Positions 32,838-41,679 of a stretch of 64,000 nucleotides of DNA are shown piece by piece. A program made the position numbers and the translations under genes. The stretch's first letter is position 1. Each line of letters begins with the position of its first letter. The notes under the pieces are model-generated. The model did not search any database. It worked only from the letters and a program-made list of their open reading frames with translations, and was not told the DNA's origin. The stretch is from Micromonosporaceae bacterium KJ-029 (lineage in GTDB: Bacteria > Actinomycetota > Actinomycetes > Mycobacteriales > Micromonosporaceae), in NCBI GenBank assembly GCA_005402585.1, contig BIFP01000048.1:124001-188000 (forward strand), given 5' to 3'.

Positions 32838-33623
32838 TCAGGGACGTACCGACACCCGGATCGCCTCACCGACGAACCGGGCGGCCTGCTCCGCGACCTC
32901 GGCGGCGTGGCGGACGTGGCAGAAGTGGTCGTAGTGCTCGTGCACCAGCAGCGTCGCCCGGGGCATGTCCCGGCCCAGGGTCGCGGCGGCGGCCGCGGAC
33001 AGGGTCGGGTCGGCCCCGCCGGCCAGGATCAGCGTCGGGGTGTCCACCGTGGCCAGCGCGAGCCCGCCGCTGGCCACGAACTGGTCGAAGACGGTGAGGA
33101 AGCCGGCCGGGCCGATCCGGTCGATCGCCTTGGCGATCATCGAGTCGAGGACGGCGGTGTCCAGTGTGCGCAGCCGCTCGCCGATGCGCAGCCGCAGCCC
33201 GTCGCGTACGTGCCGGTCGAAGGTGCGCCGGGCCCGGTCGAAGACCTGCCAGGTGATCGGCTGTTCCGGCGGGCAGTACAGCGGGCAGATCAGCATCGCC
33301 GCGCGGGCCGGCGGTCGACCCGAGGCCATCAGCTCCAGCGTCGCGTTGGCGCCGAACGAGTGCGCGACGATCGTGTCCGCCGGCCGGGGCAGCTGGTCCA
33401 GCCCGGCGGCCAGCCACCGGGCCACACTGCCCTGGCGGCGCCACCGGTAGTCGTTGCCGGCCCGCCACGGAAGGTCCAGGGCCAGCACCCGCCAGCGCGG
33501 ATCAAGGGCCCGGGCCAGCGGCCGCCACGACTCCCAGGAGTCCTCCAGGCCGTGGGCGAGCACGACCAGGTCTCCCCCGGCCACCCCGGGGGTCAGCTCG
33601 TGCACCGTCGGCGCCGCGATCAC
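32838..33623 (-). CDS. Alpha/beta hydrolase
   Basis: 261 residues from GTG 33623, overlapping the upstream stop by GTGA. Oxyanion AHGLEDSWESW, nucleophile elbow AHSFGANA with Ser, acid ILAGGADP and C-terminal EHYDHFCHVRH with candidate catalytic His are all present. It may release or offload the polyketide chain; no specific substrate can be assigned. The frame upstream of 33623 is shadow coding. Confidence 0.88.
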   Translation of the reverse strand: MIAAPTVHELTPGVAGGDLVVLAHGLEDSWESWRPLARALDPRWRVLALDLPWRAGNDYRWRRQGSVARWLAAGLDQLPRPADTIVAHSFGANATLELMASGRPPARAAMLICPLYCPPEQPITWQVFDRARRTFDRHVRDGLRLRIGERLRTLDTAVLDSMIAKAIDRIGPAGFLTVFDQFVASGGLALATVDTPTLILAGGADPTLSAAAAATLGRDMPRATLLVHEHYDHFCHVRHAAEVAEQAARFVGEAIRVSVRP

Positions 33624-34744
33624 CGCTCCGCCCCCCGCCCGCCGTCCCGGACCGCCTCGCGGCCGTCGGCGTCGAAGACCGCCGCACCCCGGCCGTCGTC
33701 GAGCACCGTCAGACGCCCGCCGTCGATGTCGAGGACGGCCGCACGCCAGCCGTCGGTGTCGTCGCCGCAGGCGACGGCGAGCGGGCCGGCCAGGCCCGCG
33801 TCCAGCAGCGCCGCGGCGAGGGCCAGGTTGACCACCCCGGCGGCGCCGTAGCAGTCGCCCCACCGCGCCGCCGGGTCGAAGCCGCCCAGACCCAGCAGGC
33901 GGTACGCCGGCGGGCTCCCGGCCGGCCGCAGGACCAGCCCCGCACCGCCGCCAGCTCCGGGACCGTCGACGGTACCGGCGTCGGCGCTCCCGGGGTCGGC
34001 GGTGAGCACCAGGCAGGCCGCGCCGGCGCGCAGCGGGAAAGGTGGGCGGCCCGCCTGGTGCAGTCCGGTGGCGACCTCGTCGGCCGGTTCGGCGCCCACC
34101 ACCACCACTCGCGCCGCCCGGCCGGCCCGCAGTAGCAGCGTGGCGGCGCGGACGGCGTCGAGCCCGGCGGTGGCGCCCGAGCAAATCATCAGGTTCGCCC
34201 CGCCGAAGCCGAACCACAGCGCGACCGTGCTGGCCACCACGTTGCTGGAGGCGTTCGGCGCGGCGAGCGGGCTGACCGCGCGACCGCCCTCGGCGCGGAC
34301 GGTCCGTGCCAGGTCGGCGACGGTGGCCACGTTGCCGAGGTTGCCGGCGACGACCACCGCGGTGGTCGGGTCCACGCCCGTCGGTAGGTTGCGGCCGGGC
34401 GGCAGACCGAGGGCGCGGTGCACCGCGCACAGGGCCAGCCGGGTGGCCGGCTCCTTGTACAGCAGCCCCTTGCGGCCGAGCACCTCGTACGCGCGGTCGG
34501 CCGGAACCGCGCCGGCCAACGCGCCGGCCAGCCGCTGCGGTGCCACGCCGGACCAGTCGGCCAGGTCGGTGGCGAGGCCGTCCGCGTCCGGCAGGTGCAG
34601 GCTCCAGCCGGTCACCCGCACCGTGACCCGCTTCTCGGCACCGGGCACCGCCCGGCCGCCGTTGGCGGTGGCTGCGGACCGGACCGCCTGCGTGTCCGGT
34701 GCAGCGGAACGGTCCGGGCCGGTGGCGGTCAGTGGTCTGGTCAC
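33620..34744 (-). CDS. Degenerate ketosynthase-family protein (fourth KS)
   Basis: 374 residues from GTG 34744 (GTGA overlap). The N-terminal thiolase-fold half is recognisable, with a Cys in MICSGATAGLDAV at the nucleophile elbow and AACLVL afterwards. The second half lacks the HGTGT and GHT-type His motifs found in the neighbouring KS proteins, so decarboxylative condensation is unlikely. It may be a structural partner, an acyl-transferring KS III-like variant or a decayed copy. Confidence 0.75.
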   Translation of the reverse strand: MTRPLTATGPDRSAAPDTQAVRSAATANGGRAVPGAEKRVTVRVTGWSLHLPDADGLATDLADWSGVAPQRLAGALAGAVPADRAYEVLGRKGLLYKEPATRLALCAVHRALGLPPGRNLPTGVDPTTAVVVAGNLGNVATVADLARTVRAEGGRAVSPLAAPNASSNVVASTVALWFGFGGANLMICSGATAGLDAVRAATLLLRAGRAARVVVVGAEPADEVATGLHQAGRPPFPLRAGAACLVLTADPGSADAGTVDGPGAGGGAGLVLRPAGSPPAYRLLGLGGFDPAARWGDCYGAAGVVNLALAAALLDAGLAGPLAVACGDDTDGWRAAVLDIDGGRLTVLDDGRGAAVFDADGREAVRDGGRGAER

Positions 34745-35856
34745 GGGGCCTCCACAAGGGTGACGGCGTTGACGCCGCCGAAGCCGAACGCGTCGCACTG
34801 CGCCAGGCGGGGCGTCGAAGCCGTGGCCGTGCCGGTGAAGCGCAACCCCGCTCCCTCGGGCAGCGGGCGGCGCAGCCCCACCACCGGCGGCACCCGGCCG
34901 CCGGCCAGGCAGCGCCAGGCCACGTCGAGGTTGACCAGCGCGGCGCTACCGGAGGTGTGCCCGGTGGCGCCCTTCACGGCGGTGACCAGCGGGTCGCCGC
35001 CGTCGGCCACCAGCACCTGCCGGATCGCCGCGCACTCGGCGGGGTCGTTGAGCGCGGTGCCGGTGCCGTGCGCCACGACCAGGTCCACCTCGGCCGGGTC
35101 CCGGCCACCACGGGTCAGCGCGTCGCGCATCGCCCGCTCGATACCCGCCACGGAGGGCGCGGTCTCGTGGTGGGCGTCGCAGGACAGGCCGGTGGCCACG
35201 ATCCGGGCCAGGGCCGGACGGGCGTCGTCGTCGGGCACCAGTACGGCGGCGGCGGCACCGTCGCCGAGCAGCACCCCCTGCCGGTCGGCGTCGAACGGGC
35301 GTACCGCGTCGGTCGGGTGGTCGACGACCCGGCCGATCATCGCCAGCATCGACTCGGTGGTCGCGTCGACGCCGCAGACCAGCACCGCGTCGGCCTCGCC
35401 GAGCATGAGCAGGTCCTCGGCGAGGGCCAGTACGTGTCCACCCGCGCTGCACGCGTTGCTGACCGTCACCACCTCCCGCAGGCCGGGCACGGCCGCGCGT
35501 ACCGCGTCGCCGAAGTGCAGCCGGTGCGCCGGGAACGCCGCGCCGCCGGTGGCGTACGCCTCCACTGCGGCCAGTTCCCGCAGCCCGGTGCCGACCAGCG
35601 CCACCACCCGACGCCGACGCGGATCGAGGCCGCAGTCGGCGACGGCCCGGCGGGCGCAGTCGGCGACCCAGCGGCTGGCCGCGAAGGCGCGCGTCGCGCC
35701 GTCGTCGACGTGGTAGCCGTGGGCGACGTTGAGCGCCTTCGGATCCCCGTGTCGCAGCGGCCCGATCCCGCTGCGCCCGGCCAGCAGCGCCGCGAAGGTC
35801 TCCGCCCCGTCGCCGAGGCAGGTGCGCAGCTGGCTAGCGGTCAGACGCGCCGGCAC
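34741..35856 (-). CDS. Beta-ketoacyl synthase, catalytically complete (third KS)
   Basis: 371 residues from GTG 35856, chosen because AGGGGG lies 8 bases upstream; the frame also opens at 35892. The C-H-H triad is visible: NACSAGGHVLA (Cys), VAHGTGT (His) and KGATGHTSGSA (Lys and His). It overlaps the preceding CLF-like gene by 23 bases and the next gene by GTGA. It could supply initiation or a second elongation activity; aryl-polyene-type clusters also carry extra KS genes. Confidence 0.88.
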   Translation of the reverse strand: MPARLTASQLRTCLGDGAETFAALLAGRSGIGPLRHGDPKALNVAHGYHVDDGATRAFAASRWVADCARRAVADCGLDPRRRRVVALVGTGLRELAAVEAYATGGAAFPAHRLHFGDAVRAAVPGLREVVTVSNACSAGGHVLALAEDLLMLGEADAVLVCGVDATTESMLAMIGRVVDHPTDAVRPFDADRQGVLLGDGAAAAVLVPDDDARPALARIVATGLSCDAHHETAPSVAGIERAMRDALTRGGRDPAEVDLVVAHGTGTALNDPAECAAIRQVLVADGGDPLVTAVKGATGHTSGSAALVNLDVAWRCLAGGRVPPVVGLRRPLPEGAGLRFTGTATASTPRLAQCDAFGFGGVNAVTLVEAP

Positions 35857-37012
35857 CGGGCCACCCCCTGACGATGGCCGCGGCGGTGCCACCGTCCGGA
35901 CTGCGACCGGTCAGCAGCGCCAGCTTCGGGGCCGGCTCGGGCGGCTCGGAGGCGAGGAAGGTGGCCAACGCGAGACCTCCGGCGGCCGCGTCGCAGCGCC
36001 CGAACAGCCGGCTGACCCGCATCCGGGCCGGTACGTGCCCGAGTGCCGCGCAGGCGGGGCCGAACTCGTCGGTGTCGTCCGGGTCCGTCTCGCCGGTGAG
36101 GACACAGGTGACCTCGGCCGGGTCGACGCCGGCGCGGCGTACCGCCCGGGTGACGCAGCCGGCCAGGGCCTGGTCGGCCGCCGCGCCGCCGCCCGGTCCG
36201 TACCCGGTGGCCAGCGCGAGTACCTCGGCCTCGCGGCGCGGGCCGGCCCAGCCGGGCTGGTCGGCGCGGGTGAGCAGGAACACCGCGGCGGCCTCCCCGG
36301 TCGGGGTGGCCCGCCCGGGTCGGCCGGTCAGCCAGGTCGTCCAGGCCCGGTGCGGGCTGAACTCCTCGACCGCGCCGACCAGCATCGCGTCGACGTAGCC
36401 GCGCGAGATGGCGTTGGTGCCGTAGCGCAGCGCGTCGAGGAAGGCCAGCGGGCCGGTCGCCACGGTGGCGTTGATTCCGCGCAGGCCGTAGCGGATCGCC
36501 GCCTGCCCGGCGGCGCAGTTCATCACCGTGTTGGGGAACAGCACCGGGTTGACCAGGTACGGCTTGTCCTGGACCAGGGTCTCCCGCGTGTAGTCGCTGG
36601 TCGAGCGGAAGCTACCCAGGGAGGTGCCCAGCACCACGCCGAGCCGGGAGCGGTTGGTGTCGTCCACCTCGACCGCCGCGTCGCGCAGCGCGTCCCCGCA
36701 GGTCACCACAGCCAGCGCGGTCGCCCGGTCGTAGAAGCTGGTGCCCTTGCGCCCGAGGTGGGCGCGGACGTCGAAGTCGACCAGCGCGTGCCCGGTCGGG
36801 GTGGGCAGCGGTTCGTCGGACAGCTCGGTCACGTCGACCGGGGCGGCGGGCGGCGGCTCGACCGGCCAGGCGGAGCCGGCCGGGACGGTCGCCGTGGCGC
36901 CGACCGGCGGTGCGTCACCCGTCGCGGCGGTGGCCAGGCGGTCGGCCAGGGCGGCCCGGCCCACCCCGGCGGGGCTGGTCGTGCTCCATCCGGTGATCAC
37001 GACGCCACTCAT
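35834..37012 (-). CDS. Ketosynthase chain-length-factor-like subunit (KS beta)
   Basis: 392 residues. KS fold throughout, but the nucleophile elbow reads ATVATGPLAFLDA without Cys, and the first catalytic His motif is replaced by VLTGETDPDDTD. That combination, directly after a complete KS gene, matches KS beta/CLF subunits of type II PKSs. It overlaps KS alpha by ATGA, consistent with heterodimer formation. It would determine chain length; length and starter cannot be read from sequence here. Confidence 0.87.
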   Translation of the reverse strand: MSGVVITGWSTTSPAGVGRAALADRLATAATGDAPPVGATATVPAGSAWPVEPPPAAPVDVTELSDEPLPTPTGHALVDFDVRAHLGRKGTSFYDRATALAVVTCGDALRDAAVEVDDTNRSRLGVVLGTSLGSFRSTSDYTRETLVQDKPYLVNPVLFPNTVMNCAAGQAAIRYGLRGINATVATGPLAFLDALRYGTNAISRGYVDAMLVGAVEEFSPHRAWTTWLTGRPGRATPTGEAAAVFLLTRADQPGWAGPRREAEVLALATGYGPGGGAAADQALAGCVTRAVRRAGVDPAEVTCVLTGETDPDDTDEFGPACAALGHVPARMRVSRLFGRCDAAAGGLALATFLASEPPEPAPKLALLTGRSPDGGTAAAIVRGWPGAGASDR

Positions 37013-38214
37013 TCCACGGCTCCGATCAGGACGATGGCGTTGTTGCCGCCGAAGGCGAACCCGTTGTTCTGCACCACCCGCACGTTGGCCTCCCGGGCGG
37101 TGTTCGGCACCGGGTCGAGCCCGGCCAGGGCCGGGTCCGGGTTGGCCCAGTTGATGGTCGGCGGCAGGAAGCCGTGCGCGATGGCGAGCGTCCCGGCGAT
37201 CGCGCCGAAGCCGCTGGCCGCGCCCATGGTGTGGCCGATCATCGACTTGATCGAGCTGACCGGGGGCACCCGGTCGCCGAACACGTCGAAGATGGCCTGG
37301 GCCTCGACCGAGTCGTTGGCCGGGGTTCCGGTGCCGTGGGCGCAGACGTAGTCGACGTCCTCGGGCTTGATCGAGGCGTTGCGGTGGGCCGCGCGCATGC
37401 AGGCGGCGATGCTCGCGCGGTCCGGTGCGACGGGGTGGTTGGCGTCGCAGTTGAGGCCGTACCCGAGCACCTCGGCGTAGATGCGCGCGCCCCGGGCCCG
37501 CGCGTGGTCCAGGGTCTCCAGCATCAGGATCGCCCCACCCTCACCGGTGAGGATGCCCGAGCGGTCCCGGTCGAACGGTGAGCAGGCGTCGGCGGTGAGC
37601 GCGCCCAACCGGTAGAAGCCGGCGTGGGCCCACCGGCAGACCGAGTCGGCGCCGCCGGCGAACATCACGTCCGCCTCGCCGGTGACCAGCGTGTCGTACG
37701 CGTACCCGATGGCGTAGTTGCTGGCCGAGCAGGCGGTGGCCAGGGTCAGCGACTCCCCGGCCAGCTCCAGTTCGGTGCTGACCGCGTGGGCGAGCCGGCC
37801 GGCCGGCACCTGCCCGAGCAGTTCCGGGTCCATGGCGCCGAAGCCGGCCTCGACCTGTTGGGCGGTGACCGCCTCGACCACCACCGACTCGCCGCTGGTG
37901 GTCCCGACGACCACCCCGGCCCGGTCGGCGGCGACCGTGGCCGGGTCGAGGCCGGAGTCGGCCAGGGCCAGCCGTGCGGCCGCCGCCGCGAACTGGCCGG
38001 ACCGGCCCCACCGTGCCGCCTCGATCCGGCGCAGCAGCGTCCCGGGTCGGAACCCGGGCACCTCGCCGGCGTTGCGGCGCGGAAATCCACTGGCGTCGAA
38101 GCTGCTGATCGGGGAGATGCCGGACCGGCCTTCCCGCAGGCCGTCGGTGAACGCGGACACTCCGATCCCGATGCTGGACACCGGGCCGAGCCCGGTCACC
38201 ACGACCCGGTTCAC
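37009..38214 (-). CDS. Beta-ketoacyl-ACP synthase (KS alpha, FabF type)
   Basis: 401 residues. Complete triad: Cys162 in ATACSASNYAIG, His in CAHGTGTPAND, Lys-His in SIKSMIGHTMGA, and the C-terminal NNGFAFGGNNA. It begins four bases after the ACP stop and overlaps the CLF-like gene, the classic KS alpha-KS beta order. It should elongate the polyketide on the adjacent ACP. The divergence from housekeeping FabF and the clustered partners argue for secondary metabolism. Confidence 0.93.
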   Translation of the reverse strand: MNRVVVTGLGPVSSIGIGVSAFTDGLREGRSGISPISSFDASGFPRRNAGEVPGFRPGTLLRRIEAARWGRSGQFAAAAARLALADSGLDPATVAADRAGVVVGTTSGESVVVEAVTAQQVEAGFGAMDPELLGQVPAGRLAHAVSTELELAGESLTLATACSASNYAIGYAYDTLVTGEADVMFAGGADSVCRWAHAGFYRLGALTADACSPFDRDRSGILTGEGGAILMLETLDHARARGARIYAEVLGYGLNCDANHPVAPDRASIAACMRAAHRNASIKPEDVDYVCAHGTGTPANDSVEAQAIFDVFGDRVPPVSSIKSMIGHTMGAASGFGAIAGTLAIAHGFLPPTINWANPDPALAGLDPVPNTAREANVRVVQNNGFAFGGNNAIVLIGAVE

Positions 38215-38217
38215 GGC

Positions 38218-38472
38218 TCAGGCCTGACCGGCTGAGTGGCGCACCACCGCGTCGTAGACCGCCTTGAGGTTGCTGAGCTGGGGCAGCTCCGACTGCGGAA
38301 TCTCGATCTTGAACTTCTTGTCGATCCGGGCGAGGATCTCGATCGCCCGCAGCGAGTCGGCCTGGTAGTCCTCGGCGAAGTCACCGGTCTCGGTGAGCTC
38401 CTCCGGTTCGAGTTCCAGCACCTCCGCCACGATGTCGCGAAGTTCGGCCATGCGGGGGTCGGTCTGCGTCAT
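38218..38472 (-). CDS. Acyl carrier protein of the type II PKS
   Basis: 84 residues. The phosphopantetheine site is Ser40 in YQADSLRAIE; the acidic helical pattern of ACPs is clear. It overlaps the dehydratase gene by ATGA and lies directly before KS alpha. It carries the growing chain for the KS/CLF, ketoreductase and dehydratase of this operon. Confidence 0.93.
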   Translation of the reverse strand: MTQTDPRMAELRDIVAEVLELEPEELTETGDFAEDYQADSLRAIEILARIDKKFKIEIPQSELPQLSNLKAVYDAVVRHSAGQA

Positions 38473-39587
38473 GACAGGTCAGCCTTTCCAGCGGAGGGTT
38501 GGCGGAGGCGGTGGCGCCCCGCGCCGGGACGGCTCCCGGACGGCGGGTGCGTGGCGGCTCCCGGGGCGGCGGTCACCGCGCCGGCCGACGCCGCGAGCGC
38601 CGTACGCGGACGTCGGGCGGCCATCAGCGTGCCGACGCGGGCGATGCGGCGGTCACCGACGTACGTCTCGCCGGTGGCGAAGGCGGTGTCGGCGATCACC
38701 CGTTCGAGGTGGACGGTGTGGCGCAGCACGTCGCCCGGGTAGGCGACGCCGTCGAAGACGAAGTCCCGTGCCCCGACGAACATCAGCACCTGGTCGTCGC
38801 CGACCGGGCTGTCCGACCCGGTGAGCCAGAGCAGGGCCGCGGTCTGCCCCAACGACTCCACCAGCAGCGACGCCGGGTACGCGTAGTCGCCGGGCGGCGC
38901 GCTGTCGGTCAGGTCCCGGTAACAGGGTTCGGTGGCGGTGACCGCCTTGACCGCCTCGATGTGGGTGCCCGGCGTCATCGACAGCACCCGGTCGACCAGC
39001 AGCAGCGGGTAGCGCTGCGGCAGCAGCGCGCGGACCTGATGGTGCCCGAGCGTTCCGTCCGCGGGCCCGGCAGTGGCGGCGACGAGCCCCGCCGACGCGC
39101 CGGTACCGCCGTCGGGCCGCTCGGCGGCGGCACCGCCCGGCGGCTCGACGGCGTCGTTGCCGTCGAACCGGGCCCGCAGGGTCACCGTCACCGTCTGGTC
39201 GTCGCGGCGGCCCGAGGCCGTCACCGACCAGCGTTGGGGCCCGTCGGCGACCGCGACGATGTCGAGGGTCAGCCGGTCCGGTGGCAGCAGCGGCGCGTGG
39301 AAGCGCACCAGGTCCACCGAGCGCAGCCGCAGCCGGGACCGACCGGCGGTGCGCAGCGCGATGTCGACCGCCTGCACCAGCGCCTCGACGATGAACACTC
39401 CGGGGAAGACCGGGAAACCGGGGAAGTGGCCGCACAGGTTCGGATCGTCGAGGCGGACCGGCACCCCGGCGACGATCTCGACCCGGTCGCCCTCGGCGCA
39501 GACCTGAAGGTCGTCGACGGCGGCCAGTGGGGCGGCACCGGGCGGGCAGGGCTGGCCGGTGGCGGCGGCCGGTGCGGGGGCGCTCAC
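38469..39587 (-). CDS. Double-hotdog 3-hydroxyacyl-ACP dehydratase
   Basis: 372 residues with two FabA/FabZ-type hotdog halves. The first half has GHFPGFPVFPGVFIVEALVQ with the catalytic His and downstream Glu. The second has RYPLLLVDRVL, the FabZ N-terminal signature, but its active segment reads YAYPASLLVESLGQ, where the His loop is lost and Glu kept. An Ala/Pro-rich linker joins them. With the ketoreductase it would create double bonds, pointing to a reduced or polyene-like chain rather than a poly-beta-ketone. ATGA overlaps link it to both neighbours. Confidence 0.85.
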   Translation of the reverse strand: MSAPAPAAATGQPCPPGAAPLAAVDDLQVCAEGDRVEIVAGVPVRLDDPNLCGHFPGFPVFPGVFIVEALVQAVDIALRTAGRSRLRLRSVDLVRFHAPLLPPDRLTLDIVAVADGPQRWSVTASGRRDDQTVTVTLRARFDGNDAVEPPGGAAAERPDGGTGASAGLVAATAGPADGTLGHHQVRALLPQRYPLLLVDRVLSMTPGTHIEAVKAVTATEPCYRDLTDSAPPGDYAYPASLLVESLGQTAALLWLTGSDSPVGDDQVLMFVGARDFVFDGVAYPGDVLRHTVHLERVIADTAFATGETYVGDRRIARVGTLMAARRPRTALAASAGAVTAAPGAATHPPSGSRPGAGRHRLRQPSAGKADLS

Positions 39588-40324
39588 AGCGTGATGCCCC
39601 CGTCGACCTGGAAGACCTGACCGGTGACGTAGCCGGCGCGCGCCGAGCAGAGGAAGGCGACCATGTCGGCGACGTCCTCGGGGCGGCCGAAGCGCCCCAG
39701 CGGGATCTGCCCGAGGGCCTGCTCGCGCAGCTTGCCGGAGAGCGCGTCGGTCATGTCGGTCTCGATGAAGCCCGGGGCGACCACGTTGACCCGGATGCCG
39801 TACCGGGCGGTCTCCTTGGCCAGCGAACGACTCAGCCCGATGATCCCGGCCTTGCTGGCCGCGTACGCGGTCTGGCCGGTGTTGCCGTAGACGCCGGCCA
39901 CCGAGGACATGTTGACCACCACTCCGGCACGACGCTTCATGAACCGGAAGGTCACCGCCCGGCAGAAGTTCCAGGTGCCGGTGAGGTTGGTCGACAGTAC
40001 CGCCTGCCAGTCCGCCTCGGTGGACAGCACCAGTGGACTGTCACGGGTGATCCCGGCGTTGTTGACCAGGCAGTCGATCGGGCCGAGCGCGTCCTCCGCG
40101 GCTCCGACGAACCTCTCCACGGCCGCCAGGTCCGCCACGTCGCAGGGCGCGAAGTGCACCGGGACCCCGAAGGCCGCCACCTCGGCCCGGGTCTTGTCCG
40201 CCGCTTCGCTGGCGCTGCTGTAGCAACCGGCCACCGCGTAGCCCTGCTCGGCCAGCCGGAGTGCCGTCGCCCGGCCGATTCCCCGCGAGACGCCGGTCAC
40301 CAGAGCACGGAGCTGAGTGGTCAA
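39584..40324 (-). CDS. 3-oxoacyl-ACP reductase (FabG type)
   Basis: 246-residue SDR. NADPH motif TGVSRGIGRA, NNAG, catalytic Ser in NMSSVAG, YAASK, and the C-terminal GYVTGQVFQVDGG. It overlaps the dehydratase by ATGA. It is the ketoreductase of this type II PKS; a role in primary fatty acid synthesis cannot be excluded but the context argues against it. It follows the only sizeable gap (107 bases) in the leftward operon, so an internal promoter is likely. Confidence 0.93.
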   Translation of the reverse strand: MTTQLRALVTGVSRGIGRATALRLAEQGYAVAGCYSSASEAADKTRAEVAAFGVPVHFAPCDVADLAAVERFVGAAEDALGPIDCLVNNAGITRDSPLVLSTEADWQAVLSTNLTGTWNFCRAVTFRFMKRRAGVVVNMSSVAGVYGNTGQTAYAASKAGIIGLSRSLAKETARYGIRVNVVAPGFIETDMTDALSGKLREQALGQIPLGRFGRPEDVADMVAFLCSARAGYVTGQVFQVDGGITL

Positions 40325-40361
40325 GCCAACCTCCCCTGTCGGACGTCTGCCGACTGGACGC

Positions 40362-40394
40362 GATACGACACGTCACTGGCGGGTGTGTTGTATC
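40362..40394. promoter_or_regulatory. Inverted repeat before the ketoreductase operon segment
   Basis: GATACGACAC (40362-40371) and GTGTTGTATC (40385-40394) are inverted copies with one mismatch and a 13-base spacer. A third related copy, GTGTCGTATG, lies at 40442-40451. They sit in the 107-base gap upstream of the fabG-like gene. They share the GTGTCG core with other intergenic regions of the cluster, suggesting regulator binding. Confidence 0.45.
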
Positions 40395-40431
40395 TGCCCC
40401 GCGTCAACATACTGACCCATCGACACGGTGC

Positions 40432-41679
40432 TCAGCAAGCGGTGTCGTATGTTTGCTTTGCCATTCCGGTGGACACCGCACCGAGTTCAGTGAGCACCTG
40501 CGCGGTGTGCTGGCCGGGCGCCGGTGCGCCCTGGCGGACCCGGGTCGGGGTGCGGGAGAACTTCGCCGCCGGCCCGACGATCGGTGCGGTGCTGCCGTCG
40601 CTGAGCACGGTGGGTTGCAGCATCGACCGCTGCGCCAGGTACGGGTCGGCGACCACCTCCGCCACCGTGCGGACCCGGGAGACGGTCAGGCCCCGGCCGA
40701 CCAGCGCGGCGACCGCGAGGTCGGCGGGCCGGGCCGCACACCAGCCGGCGACCACGGCGTCCACCTCGGCCCGGTTGGCCAGCCGGTCGGCGGCGCGGGC
40801 GAATCCCGGGGCGCGGGCCAGGTCCGGACGGTCCATCGCCTCGGTCAGTTCCCGCCAGTGCCGGTCGAGCGCGACGGCGAGGTAGACCTGCCCGTCGGCG
40901 CAGTCGTAGACGTTGGCCGGCACCACGAAGTCGGTCTGGTTGCCCCAGCGCGCCGGTGGCCTCCCGGCTGCGGCGAGGGTGTGCAGGCCGGCGCCGCCGG
41001 CCACCATGGCGTCGAACATCGCCACGTCGACGTGCTGCCCCTCGCCGGTGCCCCGGCGGTGCCAGAGGGCGGCCAGCGCACCGATCGCGCCGTGCAGGCC
41101 GGCCAGCTCGTCGGCGAGGAACGTCGGGGCGCGTACCGGGCCGCCGTCCGGGTCACCGTTGAGCGACATCCACCCGCTGGCCGCCTGCACGATCGGGTCG
41201 TACGCCGCCTCGGTCCGCCGGTCGCCGTACTGGCCCCAGCCGGAGATGGAGACGAAGACCAGGTCGGGACGGACGGCACGGCACTGGGCCCAGCCCACTC
41301 CCCACCCGTCGAGGGTGCCCGGCCGGTAGTTCTCCACCACCGCGTCGGCGGTGGCGACCAGCCGCAGGAACGTCTCCCGGCCGGACGGCTCGCGCAGGTC
41401 GAGCCCGACGCTGCGTTTGTTGCGGTTGACCGTCTGCCGGAACCAGGACAGCCCGGTGCCCGGGATCCGGGGCGGTACCTCACCGTCGCGGCCGTGCGGC
41501 AGCTCCACCCGGATCACGTCGGCACCCAGATCCGCCAGGAGCGCGCAGGTCAGCGGCCCGGACCACACCTTCGTCACGTCCAGCACCCGGACCCCGTGCA
41601 GCGGTCCGGCCAGGTCGTCACGGGCCTCGCGGTAGAAGTCCGCCGCGTCGCGGTACAGCTCCCCGTCCATCCGGCTCAC
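40432..41679 (-). CDS. CaiB/BaiF-family CoA transferase
   Basis: 415 residues if started at GTG 41679, which overlaps the thiolase stop by GTGA; ATG 41670 is an alternative. Family features: VRVLDVTKVWSGP near the N-terminus, LLADLGADVIRVE, NRNKRSVGLDLRE, VVENYRPGTLD and the GWGQYG region. These enzymes move CoA between carboxylic acids. Here it may activate or recycle a pathway acid; related enzymes also act in steroid and carnitine metabolism. Confidence 0.9.
   Translation of the reverse strand: MSRMDGELYRDAADFYREARDDLAGPLHGVRVLDVTKVWSGPLTCALLADLGADVIRVELPHGRDGEVPPRIPGTGLSWFRQTVNRNKRSVGLDLREPSGRETFLRLVATADAVVENYRPGTLDGWGVGWAQCRAVRPDLVFVSISGWGQYGDRRTEAAYDPIVQAASGWMSLNGDPDGGPVRAPTFLADELAGLHGAIGALAALWHRRGTGEGQHVDVAMFDAMVAGGAGLHTLAAAGRPPARWGNQTDFVVPANVYDCADGQVYLAVALDRHWRELTEAMDRPDLARAPGFARAADRLANRAEVDAVVAGWCAARPADLAVAALVGRGLTVSRVRTVAEVVADPYLAQRSMLQPTVLSDGSTAPIVGPAAKFSRTPTRVRQGAPAPGQHTAQVLTELGAVSTGMAKQTYDTAC

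Noticed and set aside
37009..40324. Housekeeping fatty acid synthase (fabF/acpP/fabG)
   Set aside because: A CLF-like partner, extra KS genes and the surrounding tailoring genes indicate secondary metabolism; a malonyl-CoA transacylase and KAS III are absent.
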